NCBI GenBank assembly: GCA_029204225.1
Contig: CM055109.1
Coordinates: 27,592,861-27,656,860, forward strand
Length of the DNA stretch: 64,000 nucleotides
DNA from: Diphasiastrum complanatum
Lineage: Eukaryota > Streptophyta > Lycopodiopsida > Lycopodiales > Lycopodiaceae
Direction: 5' to 3'
Of this stretch, positions 55,801 through 64,000 are shown one piece after another. The notes beneath the pieces were generated by a model, which ran no database searches, was not told the DNA's origin, and saw only the letters and a list, made by a program, of their open reading frames with translations. The first letter of the stretch is position 1. Every line of letters starts with the position of its first letter. The translations under genes and the position numbers were made by a program.

Positions 55801-58800
55801 GCAAACCTCAGTCTATTTCCAAATACCTTTTTTTTAGTGTTTTCTCGGTCTACCATTCTGGTACATCAAAACGCAGACCCTCATGCAACAAAGGATAATT
55901 AGCCACTTCTCAATGCTGAAAAGAACTACACCAATGTAAACAGAGCACAAGTCTGTTGCTAGTGCCATCATCTAGTCAATTGCAAGTCATGACCAAGATA
56001 AATGAGGCATCCCCCTTGATCTCACAATTTTCTCTCTCAGCACCCTCTTAGCCCAAATTTTTCATGCTCATACATGGAGCATGTAATCATCCCCCAATAA
56101 GCCCCATGGGATGACATGCAGGAGCTACTAAACCTTTGTTGCTCCTGTGTCCACTGATGTGCATGGCATAGACGACATGGCCAATTCGCCAATCAGCTCC
56201 TTCTATAAGGTGCATGCAACACTAAAATTGGGACCAACCACCCACATGATTACTACAAGGTTCAAGCACATCAACATAGGCAAATGACTTTGCTATTGCT
56301 AGTTACCAATTCAGTCTTCTCACATATAGTATGTTACAACAACCTACACTTTTACAACTGGTAAGCACCATTGAACAAAGGAAGAATATAAAATGTATAA
56401 AACTATCAATCATATGACGCATACATTTTCGAAAGTATTGTTTGTTTTACTATCAAGTACTTAATTTTACACCATGAGGTTGGACTAATACTTACATTTG
56501 TGCATCCTTTAAGAATTGTGCAAAAGGCAAGAACAGATTACTTCTTGAATGGAAACACAAAAAGCAGATGATAAATAGAGGCCTCACACAGATTCCAAAA
56601 CATTGTCGACTTGTGAGAGTGGATTCAAGCCAAGGGTACAAAGCAAAGGGGAATAGTAGAAATGTCTTTCATTAAAAAAACTGCTCACCATATTCAACAT
56701 GATAACCTGTGCAACTTGGGATAGACGATGTTGGCCCCCAGAAAGCATGTTCTTATGCCTAGCTATAAATACAGCAAAAGCACCAACCTGCAAAATACTT
56801 CTAGATCAAAACAGAACAAAAGTATTCCAATCTAGTAAATAATACCTTGCTTTAGTTCTCTTGGGCCCACTATAAAGGTACTTACGAGTCCAAAAATTGC
56901 TCCTGAAGCACCAACAGATGGAGCCTTGCATAGAAAGTAGCTCAAAGTACTACCTGTTCTCCAAAAATCAATAGAAAATATAGGACCTATCACGTTATTC
57001 GTCAACATGATGGAATCAAAAAGCTCTCAGCTTTTAATTTTGATTGTGACGTAAGCACGATTATCTTTCTAATAACCAAATAGGAAGTGAGAAATGAGTG
57101 CAACCGAAGTAAAGAAATACTTGCAACAGCAGAAGCAGCATACACGGCCAGAAATCGTTTTGGTCCTCCCAAAGTTTCAACAGTTGGACCAATGGCGTTC
57201 AAAGAATAAGAATTCACCTGCAAGACTATGTCCTTCCTTCAATTTGGTACAAGCATGCAATGGCTCAACTGTTCAAAGAGGTAACAGAACTCAATGAAGC
57301 TGCAGGATCAATAGCCAAGGTTTAAAGTTCACCAGAAGATGTCCAAGATTAGCATGCAATAGTGCTGGAGTTATTAGCCTCCACATCTGACCTTTCTCAA
57401 TCAAGCTATTGACCTGTTCAGCAGGCCTAGTCAGATTACATTGTACAACCAATTCTAAGGGTTCAAACAAGAAACGTAGGCCAAACCCACGAAGCATAGA
57501 CAACAGGTTTACAATCAATTCTATGGATTCAGAGAGGAAATATAGGCAAAACCTTTAACCCACATGCTATAGAAAAATATCTATAGTTTGATCATATTTT
57601 ATGAAGGCATCTATAGTGATCTGAGCACGTGAGTGTGGGTCTACGAAAGCATAGAATAGAATGTCTTCATCAAATTAAACAAATTCAAATATTTTGGTAA
57701 CCAAGCCCTTAAGCCACTTGCCCAGCCTACAAGCTTGTTTGTGTGAATACTTGGTTAACTTTCGATTTCAAATTGAGATGTTTCTACGATAAAGAAAAAT
57801 ATGCATGCTGAACTTAATAGACTCATTCACGGTAATCTTACTAACTCAGTCCCTTCAGACAAATCATTCAAAGGAGAGTATGCAACTGAACAAGATCTTA
57901 AGCTTTCATTCCTAAGGCTGCAACAAGTCCATCATTATTTTTATTGTTGACAAAAACTTATCCCTAAACTCTTAGATCTGCTTTACTACAACTGCAGGCC
58001 ACATGTGCAAGGACATCTATAGGACTATGGGCCCTCACCTTAGTTGCCCATTCCGGAATGGAACGCGTTCCAGAACGCGTTCCGTTCCGGAACGATGCCC
58101 TCAAAAAAAAATACGTTTTTTTACAAAGGATTTAATTCATATAAATACAGCTAATTAACTGAAAAACACAAATATCGTTCCGACTAGGAACGTTCCAGAA
58201 CGTACGGAACGGAACGTTCCGACCCATTTTGGTCGGAACGGGCTTCTAAGGCCCTCGCTACTATGCTTTTATGATTTCTGGAGTTGTCACTTTGTATTTT
58301 TTTGAGGACTTTGGTGGAGCATTTCTATCACCAATCTTCCTAGAGTAGAGGCTACTCCAAATGGATTTTAAAGATCTTGATCTAACGGCTAGAAGGCTAG
58401 CTACTTAGATTCCCAGTAGTTCAAGTATTTGGCACCTCATCCTTTTCGTACTTTTGGTGTAGTTTTCACAATTTGGTCAGATCATTGCCTTCCTATAGTA
58501 GGTGGATTCCATTGCATTTACAGCCCCCCGATCTGATGTGCGGAAAATCACTTTATGATACTCAAGTTTTCACTAGTTTTCAGGACTTCATCTTGTTCAA
58601 ATTTTGTTATTTCGCTTCTCTATAGATCTTTACAGCATTCTTCCTACAAAAGGGGCTTCTAGTGCACTTTACAAATTGTTTATCCGCTAGAAATCGAGAT
58701 AGTTGAATCCATCCTGTAGGTCATTTCTGGTATGATTTGGATTTTTTTTGCTTGTACCTTTTCCCAATTTTGGTCTTCCTATGGTAGGATAAACTTCTTT

Positions 58801-60330
58801 CCTCATTTTCTGGACTTCCTATAGTAAGATGGACTGCTTTCCCAATTTTTTGATCTTCCTATTGTGAAACATCGGACTTCCTTTATACATAATGCAAAAT
58901 GACTTCTATAGATCAGGAAGATTGAAATTCCAATTCTGTTAAGTTTTCTATCACTTCCTCGTTTTTCCTGTTTCTGAGTACATTCTACATATATGGCTCC
59001 ATGGGAGTACACATATAATTGGCATTGTATGAGGTATATCCTTTACTCTACGATGAGTGAGTTGTTGAGAGAATGAGAGATCTTGGTGAGAAAGCTTCTA
59101 TGAGGCAGAGAGCTCTTGATCATAAAGCTATTGAGAGATCAAGAGACCTAGATGAGACGACAGAGCAAAGCTAGATAAAAGTTGAGCGACGGAGATTAGC
59201 AGATGCACAGTCGGGAGCATGCACAGTGCCAAGAGTGGTGGGTGGCTACCATACATGCTCAAGTTCCTAAGTCTGGGGCAGATGCACAGTCGGGAGCATG
59301 CACAGTGCCAAGAGTGGTGGGTGGCTACCATACATGCTCAACTTCCTAAGTCTGGGGCACAGACAGATGGTACAAGCTATTATAGATGAGCAGCGATTCT
59401 TCATAAATTTTAAGGTTTTTGTTTATTTGCATTTTACTATATTGAGGTTTTGAGTTTCCCAGATATTGTCCACATATCTAACGATCGTAAGCTTACAAGT
59501 TTACTATTAACAATCGTACATTGATTCTGAGTAGTTCACCATGCAATCCTATGTGATTAACTCTACACAATACCATTCATGTGGGACTCATCACTATATT
59601 TTTAACTTTAGACTTCAAAGCTAAATTAGTGAATTTAAATATGCAAGACAGATCCTAGAGATCAACCTTCTGGATCCAGATTCCTAAGACCCACAAGACT
59701 TCAAGAACCATTGGTCTACCGTCTTCCTGGATGTCTCACTTCATGGATGATTCACCACATCAAACCCAATTCTAGCATCTCCAGCTCACAGCCAAGGTCA
59801 TTCCATTGGTGCACAGAAAATTTTACCCTTTTCAGTTTGTGTATGGGGCATAATTAGTAGAGCGCAATTTGTTCTTGTTCCCGAGGGACTAAGCCCAAGA
59901 AGTTTCAAATTCCTTGCCTCGAGCTTTGTGGGGCCCGTTGCCACACACTAGCTCCCACTCTTATTCATTCTTGTGGAAAGATTACAGTATCTCTTGGAAT
60001 CTGGGATAAATGACTAGAATATCTAATCCGTAAGTAGAATATAGAGTATATGTGTTCAAGAATAGTTTTAGATTGAATAGAGGCTGACTTGCAATAAGGG
60101 TGATGAGACCGTTCTCAGAAGTGGTGAGACAGCTTAATCTTATATCGGGTTGTGTCATTTCAAAAAAGCCACTGAGTGCTATGCTCAATTTCTAATAAGA
60201 AATCAAGCATAAGTTTTCAAGGCAACAAGAACATGTCTTGATTTCTTGATGGAATGGAAATTTACATTATGTTACCTTTGCTCCTAACAAAAGCAATCGT
60301 CCTTGTGATGCAGATTGGGCCACAAATATC
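52886..60330 (-). CDS. Chloroplast-type rhomboid intramembrane serine protease (RBL10/RBL11-like), seven visible exons
   Basis: Exons in transcript order: 60330..60276, 57413..57333, 57217..57121, 56953..56886, 56787..56689, 53351..53310 and 53035..52886 (stop TAG). Every join is in phase with GT-AG introns. The product reads '[17 protein letters not shown]', 'INxxG'-type '[20 protein letters not shown]', '[20 protein letters not shown]', the serine nucleophile box GASGAIFG (exon 56953..56886), and the catalytic histidine in 'VDNWGHVGGLLGG', ending in a basic tail. Rhomboids cut membrane proteins within the bilayer; this subgroup in Arabidopsis is in the chloroplast envelope and affects lipid metabolism (family knowledge). 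The 5' exons, with the transit peptide and first helix, were not found above 60330, where a LINE and a retrotransposon lie. Catalytic residues are intact, so the gene may be functional. Confidence 0.88.
53352..56688 (-). other. Large rhomboid intron (3.3 kb)
   Basis: Lies between the exon ending 'MLNM' and the 42-bp exon carrying the catalytic histidine. Donor GTGAGC at 56688, acceptor CCAG at 53352. It holds AT-rich sequence and a diverged copy (53755-53850) of a piece from 46255; no gene is seen in it. Confidence 0.75.
58039..58250. mobile_element. hAT-like MITE, 212 bp
   Basis: Terminal inverted repeats CTTAGTTGCCCATTCCG and (reverse complement of the right end) CTTAGAAGCCCGTTCCG match at 14 of 17 bases. 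The flanks GCCCTCAC (58031..58038) and GCCCTCGC (58251..58258) form an 8-bp target duplication with one mismatch, the length made by hAT transposases. Subterminal GTTCCGGAAC-type palindromes fill both ends around an A/T-rich middle. It has no coding capacity. A related fragment is at 28672..28756. Confidence 0.8.
59199..59356. repeat. 79-bp tandem duplication
   Basis: Two adjacent 79-bp copies starting GCAGATGCACAGTCGGG, differing at one base, inside a rhomboid intron. Confidence 0.95.
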
Positions 60331-60828
60331 CTGTAATAAGTTTGTTGCTCAAGTCCAAATCATAAGTGCTTAGAACATAAGATAAGTCTTTCAAAACCAG
60401 AACAAACTATTAATTAGCTCTAGAAAAATTTCAAAAACCCTAAATCCAAAATCAACTTCGATCCCACAAGAACATGTATCATGTCCACAAATGAAGAATG
60501 ACAAACCAAGAAAACGATCTGAGATGTTTTGACACAAACTATTAAGATAAGAATAAGGTATCTTCAAATTTCAAAGAATGCAATTGTCCCTCTATGTCTC
60601 TATTCAATCTTAGACTTATAGCTCTCCGAACCAACGTCTATCCATGTCAATATATGGTAAGAAGCGAGGAAGCAAATGACTTAGAAGATCCACAATCTGA
60701 AAATAAAGTATATAGTAGCATAAAAAGAGCAGTCACTATTCAGACGACAGTTCATTTGCTTCAGCTCTCAAGTTCACTGTAGGTGACTTATCCACAATAA
60801 TTCCAAGAATCTGCCACTAGAGACAAAT
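60331..60828. other. Upstream rhomboid intron, no exon found
   Basis: AT-rich. The preceding exon should end with two bases of a split codon, but no convincing donor with the expected hydrophobic helix is visible. Confidence 0.4.
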
Positions 60829-61140
60829 GAATGGACTTTCGCAAAGGTTTTGACTCTGTTCCCAGACATCTCCTTTTTCAGAGGTTAGCTTCACTTGGCT
60901 TTACAGAGGAGACTATTGCTGCGATCATTACTTTATATGAGCGGGTTTTGGCATGTTTCAGAGATGGTAATGGCTGGTCCCCTCTGATACATAGTACCAT
61001 TGGAGTGAAGCAGGGCTGTGCTTTATCGCCTACTCTATTTGCACTATATATTGATGATCTCAAGCGGGTTATTCGCGAGGAAGGTGGAGAGGACTGCCCT
61101 TTAGCGGGCATTATTATACCCATTCTCCTATATGATGTGG
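60829..61140 (+). pseudogene. LINE (non-LTR) reverse transcriptase fragment
   Basis: The plus strand reads 'MDFRKGFDSVPRHLLFQRLA', 'GFTEETIAAIITLYERVLAC', 'GVKQGCALSPTLFALYIDDL' and 'ILLYDVVRLCK'. These are RT palm motifs of non-LTR elements. The expected Y-A-D-D catalytic box is Y-D: two codons are missing. The frame is clean for about 104 codons, then breaks at 61140 where the chromovirus LTR piece begins. The rest of the LINE is absent. LINEs copy RNA at the insertion site. Confidence 0.85.
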
Positions 61141-61146
61141 TTCGTC

Positions 61147-61225
61147 TCTGTAAATGTAGGACGCGGCGAATGTAAATGGAAATGGACGGCGGATGTGGCG
61201 AATGTAATGAGCCGAGTCCATAACT
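61147..61225 (-). repeat. Truncated 3' LTR of a chromovirus derivative
   Basis: 79 bp matching the inner end of the 20444 LTR, ending GAGTCCATAACT at 61225 and followed by the same CTCCC polypurine tract. It abuts the LINE fragment. Confidence 0.75.
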
Positions 61226-62035
61226 CTCCCTGGCACAAAAAAAATAGACCCAACTGCCGAAAAGAAACTGGATCAAATAGCAGCAAGCCCTGGTGCATCA
61301 ACAACAACATATGATGTAGAGGAATCAACAAGTGCAGCAAGAGCACGAGCCTGACCCGCAAGTGATGGTGTATGATAAAAGACATCAATAGGCTCCCATG
61401 TGGCCTCCTCAATAGGATGACCATCCCACTGGACCAAAAACTGAATTTGCCGGCGGCGTCGACTATGGTATAGACGAACCTGTAATATAGCAGCATGTAA
61501 AAATGGAAATAACTCTAGAGCAGTAGGAAACTCAATATCTCAAGGAGCGTCATCCTCAATAGCAGCACGTAATAAACTGACATGGAATACATCACAGGCA
61601 CGTGCGGAAGCAGGAAGCTTTAAGCGATATGTAACTGGACTAAGAACCTCCAAAATGCGATAAGGCCCATAATAACGTGCAAGCTTCTCAGTAGAAGTAT
61701 GGCCCTAGACAAAATGATGACGTGCAAACCGTAGGCGTAGATAAACCATATCTCCAAGCTGAAACTCAACATGGCGGCGGGTGACGATCAACTGAGGTCT
61801 GATAACGTTGTTTGAACATGCTGTAAATGAGAACTGGCTCGGGTAAAAGATGCAAGTGTGACAGGTGTATCCTCAGGAGGGAGAGGAATGCAAGGTAAAA
61901 GAGGTGCATAGCCATGAGATAAGAAAAATGGTGAGACACCTGTGCTAGTACTAACAGAGAAAAATGGCGTTAAATAATCCTCAAGGATCCTGTTAAGGAC
62001 CTCAGACTGCCCATCAGAAGTAGAATGATCAAGCA
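61226..62035 (-). pseudogene. Chromovirus integrase end and chromodomain
   Basis: Begins at 'STSDGQSEVLNRILEDYL' (keeping only the catalytic Glu region), then 'STSTGVSPFFLSHGYAPLLP', 'PLPPEDTPVTLASF', the C-terminal barrel, and a chromodomain-like end near 61420 matching the complete element at 21090. A deletion removes about 20 residues after 'LTPFF'. Stops and shifts are present. The Asp-bearing part of the core is replaced by the accessory segment. Confidence 0.8.
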
Positions 62036-63790
62036 GCAACCAGGAATGCCAAGGTATCCGTAATGCCCAAGATAGTAGAGGATCTGCCCAAAAAGATAGG
62101 GACATCATACCAAGGTATCCAAAAAGCCCGAGAAGGTAGAACTGCATCAGCAACAGGAAGCCAATAAGGAAACTGGAAAAGAGATGGACACTCATCGCGA
62201 ATAGCCGCATCATACACGTAACCATCAACCATATGTGCAAACTCAATGATATAGGTGCCACAAGAAAAGATAGCAGCATCGGAAGATTAGCACCAAGGAG
62301 TAGGAACATAAGCAGAATGACAGGCACGCTGTAATAGCATGGAAAAGCAAGCGATATGCCCAGGAAACATGGATCATAAAGAGATCATTCTGACAAAGGA
62401 TAGCTAAAAATGAGAAACGTGCACCAGCATGGTCAAAAGCCCAAGGTATCCATAAGGCCCATGAATGAGAAGTAGCAATGGCACACGGTACCTTCAAGGC
62501 CCCTATCACGACAAGAGCAGCATGCCAAAAGCTCCAGAAGGTCCAATAAATCAATGCATCATCTAAAAAAGCATGATGCATAAAAACAATAGCAACAAAT
62601 CTAAAAACAATAGAGGCCTCAACTGAAAAACTGTAGCCGAAAAACTCATCCAGAAAGACCTCATATGGACATACCAATCCATCAGAGGATACACCAAAAA
62701 CAGATGGAGAATCGGATGACCCATCGGAACTGGCCGCAAGTGTAATCCCAAAGTACACACCAGGCGCACAAGTGAGGAATAGAAGAAATGCACTAGAACG
62801 CGGAACAGGATCCCCAACATCAGTAGCAAGCAGCGGATCAATATCCACGTGTAGCTGGGGATGAGTATCAAAGCACATATGACCAATACTAAAGTATATG
62901 GCGGCAACATCCCCACAAACTATCCAAGAGAGGAGAAGGAACTCTCTCAAGGTACTCTGATGGTCTCGGGAAAACCAGAACAAAGTGGCAACTCAGATCA
63001 GAGACCAAGCGATATGGAGCAACCTGAAATGACGGGGAATCTAAAGATCACCTGGACAAACAGTAGCTGGAAAGGAGGCAATAACCCAAGCCATCAGGAT
63101 ATGCCAAGCCTGACAATGAGCAACAATCCAAGAAACAGATAGAGAGCCACATGCATAATCATAGAGATATCCGCACCATAGGCGATCAGTAATATGGAAA
63201 AACCAGCACCAATCAACAGGTCCAAATGGAAACCAAGCTATACGTAATAACCAGGAATGCCATATATCCACAGCATCGGCATGGACTGCAGCAAATCTAT
63301 ATGTAGAAACACAAGGAGACTGAAGGATGCCCGTATACTCATCTAGAAAGTTCCCAGCATATAAATACCCTAGATAAGTAATAGTGACCATCTGGCAAAT
63401 ATCCTCGGATGGGAAAATGTGTAACGGTAAGGGCCAAAGGCGCATGAATCATGTAAGGAACCGTAGAAATATCATGAGGGCGGTCACAAACCTCAAGCAG
63501 AGATCCATGGAGTAAAGCGAAAGAAGATACAACCTGATCACCAATAGCGAGGGAACCATCAAACGTGGACCCGTGAAGCACCCCATAGAAATCAGCAGGA
63601 ACATCGGCCATAACGGACTCAAGAGATGTAGATATAGAGACCAATGAGAAGATACTGCACCAACCACCGAACCAGGAGGGCTATCTGAGGTATGCGCAAA
63701 AGCAATAGTAGAAATACCACCAAGGTATACGGCCTGAGGAAGAGGGACCCACGGATGGTGAAAGTGAAGCAGTAACTATGTACTCTGAAT
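62036..63790 (-). pseudogene. Tryptophan-motif accessory segment, copy 2
   Basis: Three long minus-strand frames follow one another: 63342..63644, 63041..63445 and 62243..62983 (the last two in the same frame, separated by two stops). They include 'DGSLAIGDQVVSSFALLHG' (63560..63504), 'VDIWHSWLLRIAWFPFGP' (63271..63218), 'HSWALWIPWAFDHAG' (near 62460), 'SRAFWIPWYDVP' (near 62120) and 'SWALRIPWHSWLLLD' (near 62060): a recurring W-x(2-4)-(R/W)-(I/L)-(A/P)-W motif. Related pieces occur at 41991..42565. I do not recognise the family. Hydrophobic composition partly reflects the pyrimidine-rich strand, so membrane insertion should not be assumed. Confidence 0.5.
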
Positions 63791-64000
63791 GGAAAGAAGA
63801 GCTGCATCCTGAGCCTTTGGCAGGCTACGCATAAACTGCATTCCCGGTAACCAACTGATAGTCACCCTGGGAATCAATACCAGCAAGTAAATGATGCTGA
63901 CCTGCACGAGTAAAGGAAAGTGTCTGCTAAGAGAGATCCACAGCAACAGTACCAAGTGAAGAGAACCAGTCAGTATGCCATATGGAGATCTACTGGAGTA
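63791..64000 (-). pseudogene. Chromovirus protease-RT linker
   Basis: Reads 'LGTVAVDLSQQTLSF', 'GIDSQGDYQLVTGN', matching 'LGAVTLDLAQQTLTF', 'GIDSQADFQLINGK' of the complete element near 23900-24005. The likeness ends at about 63800 where RT should begin. Cut by the window edge. Confidence 0.75.

Larger units (their letters stand above)
57414..60275 (-). other. Large rhomboid intron (2.9 kb) with MITE and tandem duplication
   Basis: Donor GTAACA at 60275, acceptor ACAG at 57414. It contains the hAT-like MITE 58039..58250 and the 79-bp tandem duplication 59199..59356. No other coding sequence is seen. Confidence 0.75.
61147..64000 (-). mobile_element. Chromovirus derivative with accessory segment in place of RT-RNase H-integrase front
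   Basis: In minus-strand order: 64000..63791 matches the protease-RT linker of the complete element (24000..23850); 63790..62036 is an unrelated segment; 62035..61226 matches the integrase end and chromodomain; then the LTR piece. RT, RNase H and the integrase finger and most of the core are missing. The element continues beyond the window. Confidence 0.75.

Noticed and set aside
59199-59356. LTR or terminal-repeat pair
   Set aside because: The two copies are directly adjacent with no insert, so this is a plain tandem duplication.
62243-62983. 246-codon frame as a multi-pass membrane protein
   Set aside because: The coding strand is pyrimidine-rich, which makes hydrophobic residues common in any frame. 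I treat it only as part of the accessory segment.

Overview
This is nuclear DNA from a land plant with a repeat-dominated genome. Most of the 64 kb is LTR-retrotransposon sequence of several ages (Ty3/gypsy, many with chromodomains, and Ty1/copia), with a LINE fragment, small non-autonomous elements, tRNA-like retroposons and microsatellites. The only host genes I can support are intron-containing and on the minus strand. One is a chloroplast-type rhomboid protease gene whose visible exons span 52886..60330 with two introns of about 3 kb. The others are a gene of unknown function at 14002..15455 and a possible first exon at 48011..48266. Large introns holding small transposons fit a big genome (gymnosperm, fern or similar), but I cannot name the species.

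Layout. 1-7642: degraded Ty3/gypsy pieces. Two gag copies with unusual zinc knuckles and a gag-PR-RT-RNase H unit lie on the minus strand; an RT-RNase H-integrase unit lies on the plus strand and meets the minus unit abruptly near 5580. 8661-11430: an unknown eroded coding stretch and a copia gag-PR-IN ruin. 14.0-15.5 kb: host gene with a SINE in an intron. 17.4-18.5 kb: chromovirus ruin with internal deletions. 18491-27005: a copia element with about 176-bp LTRs, whose RT/RNase H place is taken by an unknown 296-codon frame. One of its LTRs is split by a complete 6.5-kb chromovirus (20444-26967). 27-34 kb: gag, BED-finger and copia fragments, a tRNA-like retroposon and a third chromovirus piece. 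34.9-42.6 kb: a plus-strand chromovirus relative interrupted by a complete 5.8-kb copia element (35209-41003). 44.6-45.6 kb: integrase/chromodomain ruin. 46-52 kb: repeats and GC-rich hairpin elements. 52.9-60.3 kb: rhomboid gene. 60.8-64 kb: LINE RT fragment, then a chromovirus derivative running off the window end.

Main points. (1) The complete chromovirus has LTR ends AGTTATG...CATAACT, not TG...CA; the target duplication CCTAT, an abutting primer-binding site and an abutting polypurine tract all agree. (2) Two relatives of it, on opposite strands 20 kb apart, share a tryptophan-rich coding stretch in place of much of pol; this is the best candidate for something undescribed. (3) A 73-76 bp tRNA-like retroposon occurs twice, each copy with its own target-site duplication. 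(4) The complete copia element has LTRs that contain an older primer-binding site, which suggests the LTR grew outward.

Nothing prokaryotic (operons, ribosome binding sites, CRISPR) is present. All retrotransposon genes carry stops, frameshifts or deletions, and none looks able to move by itself.
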